NCBI RefSeq assembly: GCF_900188425.1
Contig: NZ_FZON01000007.1
Span: 1-64,000 of the forward strand
Direction: 5' to 3'
Source of the DNA: Antarctobacter heliothermus
GTDB lineage: Bacteria; Pseudomonadota; Alphaproteobacteria; Rhodobacterales; Rhodobacteraceae
DNA length: 64,000 nucleotides
The translations under genes and the position numbers were made by a program. Positions within the stretch are counted from its first letter, which is position 1, and the number at the start of each line of letters is the position of its first letter. Shown here in pieces: positions 8,003 to 16,847 of the stretch. Below the pieces are notes generated by a model. The model did not search any database. It was not told where the DNA came from and was given only the letters and a program-made list of their open reading frames with translations.

Positions 8003-9166
8003 TCAGTCCGCTATCGGAAGGCGGTAGATAAGGGCCGCGCGGCCTGTTTCTTCCCACTCAGGTCGCATCCGGTGTTCGATCAGAACCGTGTTGCGCGAAA
8101 CGGCAAGGTTGATGCCAAAATAGGTACCCGGCGTTTCGGGGGTAAACGTCTCCAGCAAAGAGCCGGTCGCCGAATCGAACAAGAAGACATGCTCGTTGGT
8201 TCCATGGTCCGCACGAGCTCCGATCAAAAGCCGTTCATCCTGAAACGCCAGCGCGACCCCAAACCCCTCAATGCCGGGGTCCGGCGCCGGGAATCCAGCA
8301 ACCGGGTCACCAGTGTTCAGATCGACCAACAGGGTACGATTCTCCACGCCCTTCTTTTGGGCCCGGTGGGTCGTCAACAGGCTGACAGCCAACTGGTCAC
8401 CGTCCAAGGCAAAGCGACGAAAGAACCACTGCGATCCAGGCTCCAGTTCAAAGGCCGTGTCGATCAACGCGCCAGATTGAACGTCAAAGGCGTAGATAGC
8501 CGCGCGGGCGTCGGGGTTCCATCCGCCGCCCGACTGACTGACCAACAGCCGCCCTTTGGACAGAAAGATCTGTTTGCCAAATGCGGCGGTGTCTTGTGGA
8601 TAGGGCGAATGGATGCGGTGTTTCAGGGCGCCTGTCCGAGCATCGTAAACCAAGACGCTGCCTATTTTCTTGTTGGACTCCCGACGACGGCTGTCGTCGC
8701 CGGGCATGGCTATCGCCACAATGTCGCCCTCTATGACGCACGCGTCGCCAAATCCCCAATTTCCGTTACCTGAATCTACTTTGGGCTTTGCAAACCGGAC
8801 TGTCACAGCGCCGCTGTTGAGATCATACAACAGGCTTTCTTCCTGTTGGCGCGGTGCATCCCTAGTCCAAAAGGGAACGCCGTCCTGACAGATCAACGCC
8901 CGGTCGCCTTCCATTGTGATGGCATTGGCGAAAGGGCCGCTCCATCCCTCTGGTGCAAGCAAGGATCCGGTCTGCACCCCTGTCGCAGGATCAAGAATGA
9001 CCACCTCACGACTGTTCGCGCGCAGGATACGGGTGGCGGAAACCGCGTATTGGTCTTTTTTGAGGGAGGGGACCGGCTGGGGGGGATGCGTTGCCACCAA
9101 AAGCGGGTCGGCGTGGATCGGAAGACCCAGCAGGCAAACAAACACGAACAACACAAACACGCGCAT
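8003..9166 (-). CDS. Secreted FG-GAP-like beta-propeller protein
   Basis: This 387-residue protein has a clear signal peptide (MRVFVLFVFVCLLGLPIHA). The ATG at 9166 follows GAAGGGA by 6 nt, so the longer reading frame upstream is not used. The body repeats units of the form GFG/YFG-x-A-hydrophobic followed by LLIGA or VAIAMPG, as in FG-GAP/integrin-alpha propeller blades; about six can be seen. No catalytic motif is recognisable, so a binding or scaffold role in the periplasm or outside is inferred. It is divergent from the SulP permease across 156 nt. Confidence 0.65.
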   Translation of the reverse strand: MRVFVLFVFVCLLGLPIHADPLLVATHPPQPVPSLKKDQYAVSATRILRANSREVVILDPATGVQTGSLLAPEGWSGPFANAITMEGDRALICQDGVPFWTRDAPRQQEESLLYDLNSGAVTVRFAKPKVDSGNGNWGFGDACVIEGDIVAIAMPGDDSRRRESNKKIGSVLVYDARTGALKHRIHSPYPQDTAAFGKQIFLSKGRLLVSQSGGGWNPDARAAIYAFDVQSGALIDTAFELEPGSQWFFRRFALDGDQLAVSLLTTHRAQKKGVENRTLLVDLNTGDPVAGFPAPDPGIEGFGVALAFQDERLLIGARADHGTNEHVFLFDSATGSLLETFTPETPGTYFGINLAVSRNTVLIEHRMRPEWEETGRAALIYRLPIAD

Positions 9167-9322
9167 ATAAAGTCCCTTCTTCAGTTGGTTGGACTCCTCC
9201 AGATCCCTTGGCACCAAGAGGGCGGCAATCTGGCAATGTTTGGGACAAAGGCCTGGACGGCGCGGACTGGCCTTTTACGCTGCATTGCAGTATGGGATTG
9301 TCGCGAACAAAAAGGACCCCCG

Positions 9323-10957
9323 ATGAAGAAAGCTTTGCTGGCGCGTTTCGCCAATCGTGGCGAAATGCCCGATCTTTCCCTGATGCCGGACGAAAAACTG
9401 ACGCCTGCCCGTTGGCGGATCGAACTGCTTGCCGGGTTGACCGTGGCCCTGGCGCTGGTGCCCGAGGCCGTGGCCTTTGCCTTTGTGGCGGGGGTTCATC
9501 CTCTGGTCGGGTTGTATGCGGCGTTTCTTGTCGGTCTGGTGACCGCGCTGATAGGCGGGCGTCCGGGCATGATCTCTGGCGCGACGGGGGCCTTGGCCGT
9601 GGTCATGGTGGCACTGGTCGCGCAGCACGGCGTTGAATACCTGTTCGCTACCGTGGTCCTGATGGGCATCCTGCAATTGATCGCGGGGGCGCTGCAATGG
9701 GGCAAGTTCATCCGGCTGGTGCCGCATCCGGTGATGCTGGGCTTTGTCAACGGGCTGGCGATCGTGATCTTTCTGGCCCAGTTGGGACAGTTCAAGGTGC
9801 CGGGATCAATGGAAAATACCGGACATGGCGTTGGCGGGGGCGAATGGCTGGCCGGGATGCCGTTGTACCTGATGCTGGGCCTAACGGGGCTGACTATGGC
9901 AATCATCTGGGTCATGCCCAAGATCAGCAAGGTGGTGCCTGCACCGCTGGTCGGTATTTTTGTGGTGGCCGCGCTGGTGATCGGCTTTGGGCTAGAGGTG
10001 CCGCGTGTGGGCGACCTTGCCTCGATCCAGGGCGGTCTGCCGGCTTTTCATTTTCCAGCTGTGCCTCTGAACCTCGAAACCTTTGAAATCATTCTGCCAT
10101 ATGCGGTCATCCTTGCTGCCATCGGATTGATTGAATCGCTGCTGACGCTGAACCTTGTGGGTGAGATGACCGGCAAGCGTGGCGGCGCCAGCCAAGAGTG
10201 CATGGCGCAGGGCGCGGCCAATGTGCTGACCGGGTTCTTTGGCGGCATGGGCGGCTGCGCCATGATCGGTCAGTCGATGATCAACGTGAAATCGGGCGCG
10301 CGGACGCGGGTTGCCGGGATCGCGGCGGCGCTGTTCCTGTTGATCTTCATCCTCTTCGCCTCGCCGTTGATTGAACTCATTCCGTTGGCAGCTCTGGTTG
10401 GTGTGATGTTCATGGTGGTGATCGGGACGTTCGCGTGGAACTCTCTGACCATCCTCACAAAAGTGCCGCTGATGGATGCTTTTGTCATTCTGTTGGTGAC
10501 GGTTGTCACGGTAATGGAAGACCTTGCCGTCGCCGTTGTTGTGGGGGTGATCGTCTCGGCTCTGGCCTATGCGTGGAACAACGCGCGCCGGATTGACGCC
10601 CACACGCGCGAGTCGGCCACAGACCTTGGTGCCAAGGTCTACGAAATCCGTGGCCCACTGTTTTTCGGATCTTCCGAAGGATTTGGTGAGTTGTTCGACA
10701 TCGAGAATGACCCTGAAACCGTGATCGTCGATTTCAAGGACAGCCGCGTGGTGGACCAGTCTGCCTTGCAGGCCATCGAGGCGCTCGCTGGCAAATATGA
10801 GGCGGCGGGCAAGCACATCAAACTGCGCCACCTCAGCCGGGACTGCCATAGATTGCTGAACAAGGCGGGACACCTGATGGTCGATAGCGACGATGACCCC
10901 GACTATGAGATCGCGGTCGATTACCATGTGCGAACAGGAATCTTGGGCGGGCACTGA
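9323..10957 (+). CDS. SulP family anion permease
   Basis: This 544-residue SLC26/SulP transporter has about 10-14 hydrophobic segments (residues 30-420). The conserved N-terminal LTVALALVPEAVAFAFVAGV and GLVTALIGGRPGMISGATGA segments are present, and a C-terminal STAS domain follows (about 440-540, VIVDFKDSRVVDQSALQAIE). Such proteins carry sulfate, bicarbonate or other anions. AAAGGA precedes the ATG at 9323. The gene ends at a strong hairpin terminator. The substrate is undetermined. Confidence 0.92.
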   Translation: MKKALLARFANRGEMPDLSLMPDEKLTPARWRIELLAGLTVALALVPEAVAFAFVAGVHPLVGLYAAFLVGLVTALIGGRPGMISGATGALAVVMVALVAQHGVEYLFATVVLMGILQLIAGALQWGKFIRLVPHPVMLGFVNGLAIVIFLAQLGQFKVPGSMENTGHGVGGGEWLAGMPLYLMLGLTGLTMAIIWVMPKISKVVPAPLVGIFVVAALVIGFGLEVPRVGDLASIQGGLPAFHFPAVPLNLETFEIILPYAVILAAIGLIESLLTLNLVGEMTGKRGGASQECMAQGAANVLTGFFGGMGGCAMIGQSMINVKSGARTRVAGIAAALFLLIFILFASPLIELIPLAALVGVMFMVVIGTFAWNSLTILTKVPLMDAFVILLVTVVTVMEDLAVAVVVGVIVSALAYAWNNARRIDAHTRESATDLGAKVYEIRGPLFFGSSEGFGELFDIENDPETVIVDFKDSRVVDQSALQAIEALAGKYEAAGKHIKLRHLSRDCHRLLNKAGHLMVDSDDDPDYEIAVDYHVRTGILGGH

Positions 10958-10994
10958 CACGCGCCTGTGTGAGGTCCATTCCGAGTATGACTTG

Positions 10995-11022
10995 AAAAGG
11001 GCGTCCTGCGGGACGCCCTTTT
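10995..11022. terminator. Bidirectional terminator
   Basis: A perfect 12-bp stem AAAAGGGCGTCC / GGACGCCCTTTT with a TGCG loop lies between the convergent SulP and acetyltransferase genes, with A and T tracts giving function in both directions. Confidence 0.92.
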
Positions 11023-11037
11023 CGGTTTCCAATGCGT

Positions 11038-11691
11038 TCAGGTCGGCGCGAGTTTCGCCAGGGCGGCAATGTCGCCTGCCTCCAGCGCCGGACGGGCGGC
11101 GGCGACCTTCTCGGGCGGCCAATCCCACCAACCCAGCGCATTCAGCAGGGCGATTTCGTCGGGTGCAAAGCGCATTCTGACAACCTGCGCCGGATTTCCG
11201 GTGACGATGGCGTAGTCGGGGACAGTGCCACGCACCACCGATCCCGCGCCGACAATCACACCGTTGCCGATCGTTGCACCCGGCAGGATCAACGCTCCGT
11301 AGCCGATCCAGACATCGTGGCCGACCGTTGTGTTGCGGGTGTCTGGCTGAAAGCCCAACATGGTCTCCGGGTCGAAGACCGCAAAGGGAAAGGTGCTGAT
11401 CCCGTTTGTCGCGTGGTTGGCGGAACTGCCGATAAAGCGGACGCCGTTTGCGATCTGGCCGTATTTGCCGATCGTCAGTTTTTCCTGACTGAAAGGAAAC
11501 AGGTAGGGTGCCAGACGACCGGCCCAATCGTCGGGCGGGTCAAAGTCCGAGGCATAGGTGAAATCGCCAACCTCGAAACGCGGATGGTCGATGACGTTTT
11601 TCAGATTGACCGTGCCGCGATGCGGGCTGCCGTCAGGCAGGGTGATGGGGTAGGCCGAATCGGCCCCGGGCAGGGGGGAAGGGACGGGCAT
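11038..11691 (-). CDS. CatB/Vat-like hexapeptide O-acetyltransferase
   Basis: This 217-residue protein of the xenobiotic acetyltransferase (CatB/VatD) family is built on a left-handed beta-helix. The segment TTVGHDVWIGYGALILPGAT is typical, IGNGVIVGAGSVVRG follows, and the catalytic His is in NHATNGISTFPF. Members acetylate hydroxyl groups of streptogramins, chloramphenicol or sugars, but chromosomal environmental copies often have unknown substrates. GGAGG precedes the ATG. It converges on the SulP gene. Confidence 0.85.
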   Translation of the reverse strand: MPVPSPLPGADSAYPITLPDGSPHRGTVNLKNVIDHPRFEVGDFTYASDFDPPDDWAGRLAPYLFPFSQEKLTIGKYGQIANGVRFIGSSANHATNGISTFPFAVFDPETMLGFQPDTRNTTVGHDVWIGYGALILPGATIGNGVIVGAGSVVRGTVPDYAIVTGNPAQVVRMRFAPDEIALLNALGWWDWPPEKVAAARPALEAGDIAALAKLAPT

Positions 11692-11918
11692 GATGCCTCC
11701 TTTGAACGCTGGAAATGTCAGGGGTTCAAAGGTGCTGGTCCATCGGTGCCTCCATTGATGTGCAGTCCAGATACCATGTCAGGCGGCAGTTTTCGAGGGG
11801 TTAGGACCATGAGGAAACGTATGGGAGATATGCAGGGGCAGCCAGAGCACCGGAATGGCGGAGGAGCGGGATCGCGATTCCCGTGGAAACATGACCCCGC
11901 CCCCCGTCGCGCGCGACG

Positions 11919-12524
11919 TTACTCCCCCGGTCGGCTCAGGCTGAACTTTTCCCGCACCACGGTGTAGTCGCGATAGCCCATGCGGCTGAGCGGATTGTAG
12001 CGCAGCACGTCAAAGATCCCGTCTACCAGACAATCGTCGCGCATATGGACGCCCGTGACCTCTCCGAAGACGGCGAAATTCGCCTCTCCGGGCAGTTGCA
12101 CGATCTGGGTCAGCTTACATTCCAGGTTGGCGGGGGCGGCGGCGACGCGGGCGCAGTTGATGGTGTCGCACTCGGCCTTTTCGATTCCGGCGAGTTCAAA
12201 TTCATCGACGCCCCGATCCCATGCGCCAGAGGTCTGGTTCATCACGTCTTTCATGGCGTATTCCACGATGTTGACGCAAAAGACCCCGGTGTCGCGGATC
12301 TGGGAGACGCTGTCCTTGGTGTCGCCGCGATCCTCCTTGGCGCTGGTCGAGGAAAACATCACCTGCGGCGGGAAATAGGCGACCGCGTTGAAAAAGCTGT
12401 AGGGGGCCAGATTGTCGTGCCCGTCGCTGCCACGGGTCGAGATCCAGCCGATGGGGCGCGGGGTCACTATGGCGTTGAACGGGTTGTGGGGCAGGCCGTG
12501 GCCGTCTTCGGGGCGATAGAACAA
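11919..12524 (-). CDS. Flavin reductase family protein
   Basis: This 201-residue FMN-binding split-barrel protein is placed at the TTG at 12524 because AGGAG lies 8 nt upstream and the resulting N-terminus, LFYRPEDGHGLPHNPFNAI (the initiator L read as Met), is the normal start for this family. Next come VTPRPIGWISTRGSDGHDNL and the flavin-binding AYFPPQVMFSS. Such proteins reduce flavin for monooxygenases or act as oxidoreductases; no partner monooxygenase is adjacent. It is divergent from a GNAT gene 85 nt away. Confidence 0.85.
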   Translation of the reverse strand: MFYRPEDGHGLPHNPFNAIVTPRPIGWISTRGSDGHDNLAPYSFFNAVAYFPPQVMFSSTSAKEDRGDTKDSVSQIRDTGVFCVNIVEYAMKDVMNQTSGAWDRGVDEFELAGIEKAECDTINCARVAAAPANLECKLTQIVQLPGEANFAVFGEVTGVHMRDDCLVDGIFDVLRYNPLSRMGYRDYTVVREKFSLSRPGE

Positions 12525-12609
12525 GGTGCATTCTCCTGTTTGCGCGGGCGTTTTCCGCGTGATACGCGGGTTTGCGCTGAAACGCACGGGGGTTGGAGGC
12601 ACAGACGCG

Positions 12610-13095
12610 GTGTTCACACTTGCACAGGAAACGCCAGACGACTGGTGGGAGGTCGAAGCGCTGTTTGACTTGGCCTTTGCGCCGGGTCGGTCGGCGCTGT
12701 CTTCTTACCGGCTGCGTGACGACGTGCCCCCGGTTGCCGGGTTGTGCCGGTTGGCACGGGATGAGACGGGCACGCTGGGCGGCGCGATCCGCTATTGGCC
12801 AGTGCGGGTGGGGACGCATGACGCGCTGTTGCTGGGGCCGGTAGCGGTGCATCCCATTGCGCAGGGCGAGGGATTGGGCGCGGCGCTGATCCGCGACACG
12901 GCGGCGCGGGCGGCCGAGCAGGGCTATGCCCGTATCCTGCTGGTGGGGGACGCGCCCTACTACGGACGCTTTGGATTTGAGCGGCTTGAGGGGGTCGAGA
13001 TGCCTCCGCCGACCAATCCGGACCGCATTCTGGGTCTGCCCTTGTCGCCCGGTGCCTGGGACGGTGTGACGGGTGAGGTGACGCGCGCAGCTTGA
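12610..13095 (+). CDS. GNAT family N-acetyltransferase (YhbS-like)
   Basis: This 161-residue acetyltransferase starts at the GTG at 12610, which follows GGAGG by 11 nt. The acetyl-CoA-binding segment is LGPVAVHPIAQGEGLGAALI, and ILLVGDAPYYGRFGFE is characteristic of YhbS-like members. The substrate is unknown. The next gene starts after a 50-nt gap on the same strand. Confidence 0.85.
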   Translation: MFTLAQETPDDWWEVEALFDLAFAPGRSALSSYRLRDDVPPVAGLCRLARDETGTLGGAIRYWPVRVGTHDALLLGPVAVHPIAQGEGLGAALIRDTAARAAEQGYARILLVGDAPYYGRFGFERLEGVEMPPPTNPDRILGLPLSPGAWDGVTGEVTRAA

Positions 13096-13145
13096 TCGCG
13101 CGGGTCTGCGAACCCATCTTTCACCAGATCAGGGAGGGTTTTCGC

Positions 13146-13910
13146 GTGTCCGACACAAAACTGCCGGTAGAACAACATCAGACCGAAATCGCGGCGCTGG
13201 CCAAGCGTTACCGCGAGGCGGATTCGTTGGGAATGCAAGTGCTGTCGTTGATCGGTGGCCATGCGGGAAACCTGCTGGAACGACTGCCGGATGCCGCCAA
13301 GGACCGGCTGGAAGAGGCGACACGCCGCGCCTTGACGGCGGCGCTACACGCGGCGCAACGGTCGCGTGGGGTGGTGCCGGACCAGAAGCACTGGCTCAAC
13401 ACGGCGGTTGCCACCGCGATGGGGGCGGCCGGTGGATCGGGCGGGTTGCCCTCCGCATTGGCGGAATTGCCGGTCACGGTGACAGTATTGTTGCGGGCCA
13501 TTCAAGGGGTTGCGGCGGATCACGGCTTTGACCCGTCCGACCCGGAGATTGCCCGCGAATGCCTGAGCGTCTTTGCCGTGGCTGGACCGATGGAAGAGGA
13601 CGACAACGCCGAGATGGGGTTTCTGGCCGCACGGGTGGCGGTGACCGGATCGACGATTTACAGCCTGATTGCCCGGATCGCACCAAAGCTGTCGATTGCG
13701 ATGGGGCAAAAGCTGGCCACCCAGACGGTGCCGGTGCTGGGCGCGGTGGCGGGGGCGGCGACCAACTATGCCTATACCAGCTATTACCAGCAGATGGCGC
13801 ATGTGCATTTCGGCTTGCTGGCCCTGTCGCGCCGATCCCGCATCCCGCGAGAAGTGCTGGTGGCAGAACTGAAAAAGGAAATGGCCAAGGCGCGGTTAAC
13901 GCTGAATTAA
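13146..13910 (+). CDS. EcsC family protein
   Basis: This 254-residue protein of the EcsC family is named after the third gene of the Bacillus ecs ABC-transporter locus. The start is the GTG at 13146, about 9 nt after AGGGAGG. The Gly-rich TAVATAMGAAGGSGGLPSAL and ALAELPVTVTVLLRAIQGVA segments are typical. No ABC transporter is adjacent, so the role is unknown, possibly membrane- or protease-related. The short inverted repeat GGTTAA/TTAACC spans its stop codon. Confidence 0.8.
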   Translation: MSDTKLPVEQHQTEIAALAKRYREADSLGMQVLSLIGGHAGNLLERLPDAAKDRLEEATRRALTAALHAAQRSRGVVPDQKHWLNTAVATAMGAAGGSGGLPSALAELPVTVTVLLRAIQGVAADHGFDPSDPEIARECLSVFAVAGPMEEDDNAEMGFLAARVAVTGSTIYSLIARIAPKLSIAMGQKLATQTVPVLGAVAGAATNYAYTSYYQQMAHVHFGLLALSRRSRIPREVLVAELKKEMAKARLTLN

Positions 13911-13930
13911 GCTTAACCGTGCTACCTGAG

Positions 13931-14131
13931 TCGTATCGGGGCGGAAAGCCTCGTAGCAAACCACCCGCCCCACGAGAGTGTCGGTCCTGATTTGGACCGG
14001 CCGGCAGCATCGGGGCAGGGGATCTGTTCGCGCAGAATGCGCGGGCGGCGCTCTGGCCAGAATGGTAGGGGCGAATGTGTGTAGACAGTCCTGAACCCGG
14101 TCGCTTGCCGAAGGCTGCGACCGGGTTTTTT
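13931..14131 (+). ncRNA. Candidate structured small RNA downstream of the EcsC gene
   Basis: This gene-free stretch holds a series of hairpins: TCGT..GGGGCGG (13931-13944) with CCGCCCCACGA (13965-13975), CGGTCC/GGACCG (13982-13999), CGCGCA/TGCGCG (14029-14043), and finally a canonical terminator at 14094-14131. The spacing of about 180 nt from the EcsC stop codon with no coding sequence makes a stand-alone or processed sRNA plausible. A long 3' UTR is the alternative. No known family was recognised. Confidence 0.4.
14094..14131 (+). terminator. Rho-independent terminator
   Basis: AACCCGGTCGC (14094-14104) pairs perfectly with GCGACCGGGTT (14117-14127), and T residues run to 14131. It ends transcription of the EcsC gene and/or the RNA candidate before it. 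Confidence 0.9.
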
Positions 14132-14349
14132 CATGACCGGCACGGTCCGCTTTGGCCAAAGAAGATTCCTCGCTGCCCGACGCAGCTGCCCGACGCAGGC
14201 GCGGGGACAAGGGAGGCGTCTGGACACCGGCCTCCCGACCGGGTCACTAGGGGTGCGCTATTGCGCAGTAGACATGGTGGCAAGCCATGCAGCAGGCCGT
14301 TCCGGGTTGCCCACACGCCGGCTCACTGGCGCCGTTGCCAGCGGTCCGA
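14132..14349. other. Gene-free spacer with a 13-bp tandem duplication
   Basis: No gene is seen between the terminator at 14131 and the end of ptsP. The only structure noticed is GCTGCCCGACGCA repeated head to tail at 14172-14184 and 14185-14197. Confidence 0.5.
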
Positions 14350-16599
14350 TCAGGCGTTGTCGCGCAGGTAGTCCATGACCGATTGCCGGACAGATTGTTC
14401 GCCGCGCAGCTTGGCCTCTTCGATCACGTCGCGCACTTCCTTCAGCGAATAGCGCATCAGCAGGCTTTTGACCGGGCCGACAGACGCGGGGCGCATCGAC
14501 AATGACCGCAGGCCAATGGCGGCAAGGCACAGGGCCTCTATCGGGCGGCCAGCATCCTCGCCGCAGAAACTCAGCGGGGTTTTGGTGCTTTCGCAGCGTG
14601 CCACAATGTCGCCAATGAAACTCAGAAACGAGACGTTCAGCGTGTCATAGCGGCGCCGGACCATTTCGTTTTCGCGGTCGGCGGCAAAAAAGAACTGCTT
14701 GAGATCGTTGCCGCCGATCGACAGAAACTCCACTTCCTCAAAGAACCGCTGTGAGGCAAAGGCGAGGCTGGGCGTCTCCAGCATGGTGCCCACCTCCAAC
14801 TTTTCCGGCACGGCGTGTCCCAGCCTGCGCTCACGGGCCAGAACCTTGCCCACTTCCTCGCGGGCGCGGGCATATTCCTCATACTGTGCGATGAAGGGAA
14901 ACATGATCGTCAGGGGGCGGCCATTTGCGGCACGCACCAGCGCCTGCAACTGCATCCGCATGACCCCGGGACGATCCAGCGCCACACGGATCGCGCGCCA
15001 GCCCAGTGCCGGGTTCGGCTCATCCAGCGACTTCATGTAGGGAAGGACCTTGTCGGATCCGATGTCGAGGGTGCGAAAGATCACGCGCTTGCCCTTGGCG
15101 GCGTCCAGCACGCGGGTGTAGAGGTCTGCCAGTTCAGTCCGCCTTGGCATCTTGTTGCGGATCAGGAATTGCAATTCCGTGCGGAACAGTCCGACGCCCT
15201 CGGCGCCGGAATCTTCCAAAGAGGGCAGATCGGCCATCAGACCCGCGTTCATCATCAGGTTCATCCGCACGCCGTCGGCGCTGACGCAGGGGGTGTCGCG
15301 GATAGAGCCATAGCGTTCCTGCGCCTTGGCCTGCATCTCCATCTTGTCGCGAAAGGCGCTGACCACGGTCTCATCGGGGCGCAGGTGGACCACACCTTGA
15401 TCGCCGTCGACAAGGATCTGGTCGCCGTTCAGCGCCTCGTTGGTGATGCGTTCGGCGTGGATCACCAGCGGAATGGCCAGTGCACGGGCCACAATGGCGG
15501 CATGGCTGCCGACGGACCCCTCTTCGAGCACCACGCCCTTGAGCTTGCGGTTGTATTCCAGCAATTCGGCCGGGCCGATGTTGCGGGCGATCAGGATCGG
15601 GTTCTCGGGCAGTTCTGCGCCGGTCTGGCGGCCCTGTCCGGTGAGGATGCGCAGCAGGCGGTTCGACAGGTCGTCAAGGTCGTGCAGACGTTCGCGCAGG
15701 TAAGCGTCGTTGACCTGCGCCATGCGGGCGCGGGCGGTGCTTTGTTCCTTTTCCACGGCGGCCTCGGCCGACAGGCCGCGGGCGATGTCCTCTTCCATGC
15801 GGCGCATCCAGCCCTTGGAATTGGCGAACATGCGGTACGCCTCCAGCACTTGAATGTGTTCGCCTTCCGCACTTTCGCCCCCCGCGCCGGCCAACATTTG
15901 ATCAACGGACACGCGCAACTGATCGACAGCCGCATTCAGGCGTTTGAGTTCGGAGTCGGGATCGTCAGAGACCAGGTTGGTGACCACGACGCGCGGTTCG
16001 TGCAACCAGGCATTGCCCATCGCGCTGCCCTCTTGTCCGGTGCCGCCCCGGAACAGCATCGACTGGGTGTGCCGCGCCTTGAGCGCCGCGCCCTCTCCGA
16101 CAAAGGCCCCAAGTTCGGACATTTCCGCCAGCACCATGGCGACGACTTCCAGCGCGTAAACCTCGTCGGAGGTGAACTGACGGACCTGTTTCGACTGAAC
16201 CACCAGCACCCCCAGCTTGGAGCCGAGCCGCTGGATCGGAACACCGAGAAAGCTGGAATAGATCTCTTCGCCGGTTTCGGGCATGTAGCGAAAGCCGCGT
16301 TCTTTTGGCGCATCGGCGCTGTTGATGGTCTTGCCGGTCCGCGCGACGCGACCGACCAGACCCTCACCCAGCTTCATGCGGGTCTGATGGACGGCCTCCG
16401 GTTTTAGACCCTGCGTTGCGCAAAGCTCCAGCGTTTCAGGATCGCGGAAAAGGTAGATCGAACAGACCTCTGTGCCCATCGAATCCGCGGTCAGATGGGT
16501 GATCTTGTCCAGCCGCGCCTGACCGGCAGCGTCTTCGGCCATCGTGTCGCGCAAGCGGCCAAGCAGCTTGCGGCTTTCCGATTCGGTGTTTGTCGGCAT
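14350..16599 (-). CDS. ptsP: Phosphoenolpyruvate-protein phosphotransferase, nitrogen PTS enzyme I (EI-Ntr)
   Basis: This 749-residue EI-Ntr has an N-terminal GAF domain (about residues 20-165), then the EI N-terminal domain with the phospho-histidine loop (EEGSVGSHAAIVARALAIP), and a C-terminal PEP-binding TIM barrel with GAEGVGLFRTELQFLIR and LSFCGEDAGRP. It transfers phosphate from PEP to NPr in the nitrogen PTS, which in alphaproteobacteria regulates carbon storage, (p)ppGpp and transport rather than sugar uptake. The start at 16599 (MPTNTESESRKLL) follows a G-rich stretch. It lies 248 nt downstream of lysC on the same strand, a pairing kept in many relatives. Confidence 0.95.
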   Translation of the reverse strand: MPTNTESESRKLLGRLRDTMAEDAAGQARLDKITHLTADSMGTEVCSIYLFRDPETLELCATQGLKPEAVHQTRMKLGEGLVGRVARTGKTINSADAPKERGFRYMPETGEEIYSSFLGVPIQRLGSKLGVLVVQSKQVRQFTSDEVYALEVVAMVLAEMSELGAFVGEGAALKARHTQSMLFRGGTGQEGSAMGNAWLHEPRVVVTNLVSDDPDSELKRLNAAVDQLRVSVDQMLAGAGGESAEGEHIQVLEAYRMFANSKGWMRRMEEDIARGLSAEAAVEKEQSTARARMAQVNDAYLRERLHDLDDLSNRLLRILTGQGRQTGAELPENPILIARNIGPAELLEYNRKLKGVVLEEGSVGSHAAIVARALAIPLVIHAERITNEALNGDQILVDGDQGVVHLRPDETVVSAFRDKMEMQAKAQERYGSIRDTPCVSADGVRMNLMMNAGLMADLPSLEDSGAEGVGLFRTELQFLIRNKMPRRTELADLYTRVLDAAKGKRVIFRTLDIGSDKVLPYMKSLDEPNPALGWRAIRVALDRPGVMRMQLQALVRAANGRPLTIMFPFIAQYEEYARAREEVGKVLARERRLGHAVPEKLEVGTMLETPSLAFASQRFFEEVEFLSIGGNDLKQFFFAADRENEMVRRRYDTLNVSFLSFIGDIVARCESTKTPLSFCGEDAGRPIEALCLAAIGLRSLSMRPASVGPVKSLLMRYSLKEVRDVIEEAKLRGEQSVRQSVMDYLRDNA

Positions 16600-16747
16600 G
16601 GGTTTGCCCCCCGCGCGTCCCCGGTGGATGCGATCCGCAGGAATAGAGCAATCGGGCGCACAAGGGAAACCGCTTTTCGTCATGGCGGGATCAAATTTCC
16701 CGTTATGCGGGTATCAAATGCAGGTTGATCCGATCAGAGACGGCCAA

Positions 16748-16772
16748 ATGCCGGGCATCCGGTGCCCGGCAT
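16748..16772 (-). terminator. Hairpin downstream of lysC, possible terminator
   Basis: ATGCCGGGCA pairs perfectly with TGCCCGGCAT around a 5-nt loop in the lysC-ptsP spacer, 76 nt past the lysC stop codon. Only a short T run follows on the minus strand, so termination may be partial and some transcripts may continue into ptsP. Confidence 0.5.
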
Positions 16773-16847
16773 GGCCCTGTCATCGCGCCGATTGGCAGAA
16801 CGGTTTTCGGGTCAGGCGACGCGACCAACCACGTCAGGGATCAGTTG

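Noticed and set aside
14815-16407. Long plus-strand open frame opposite ptsP
   Set aside because: It is antisense to a clear EI-Ntr gene and its composition reflects the complement of the real codons.
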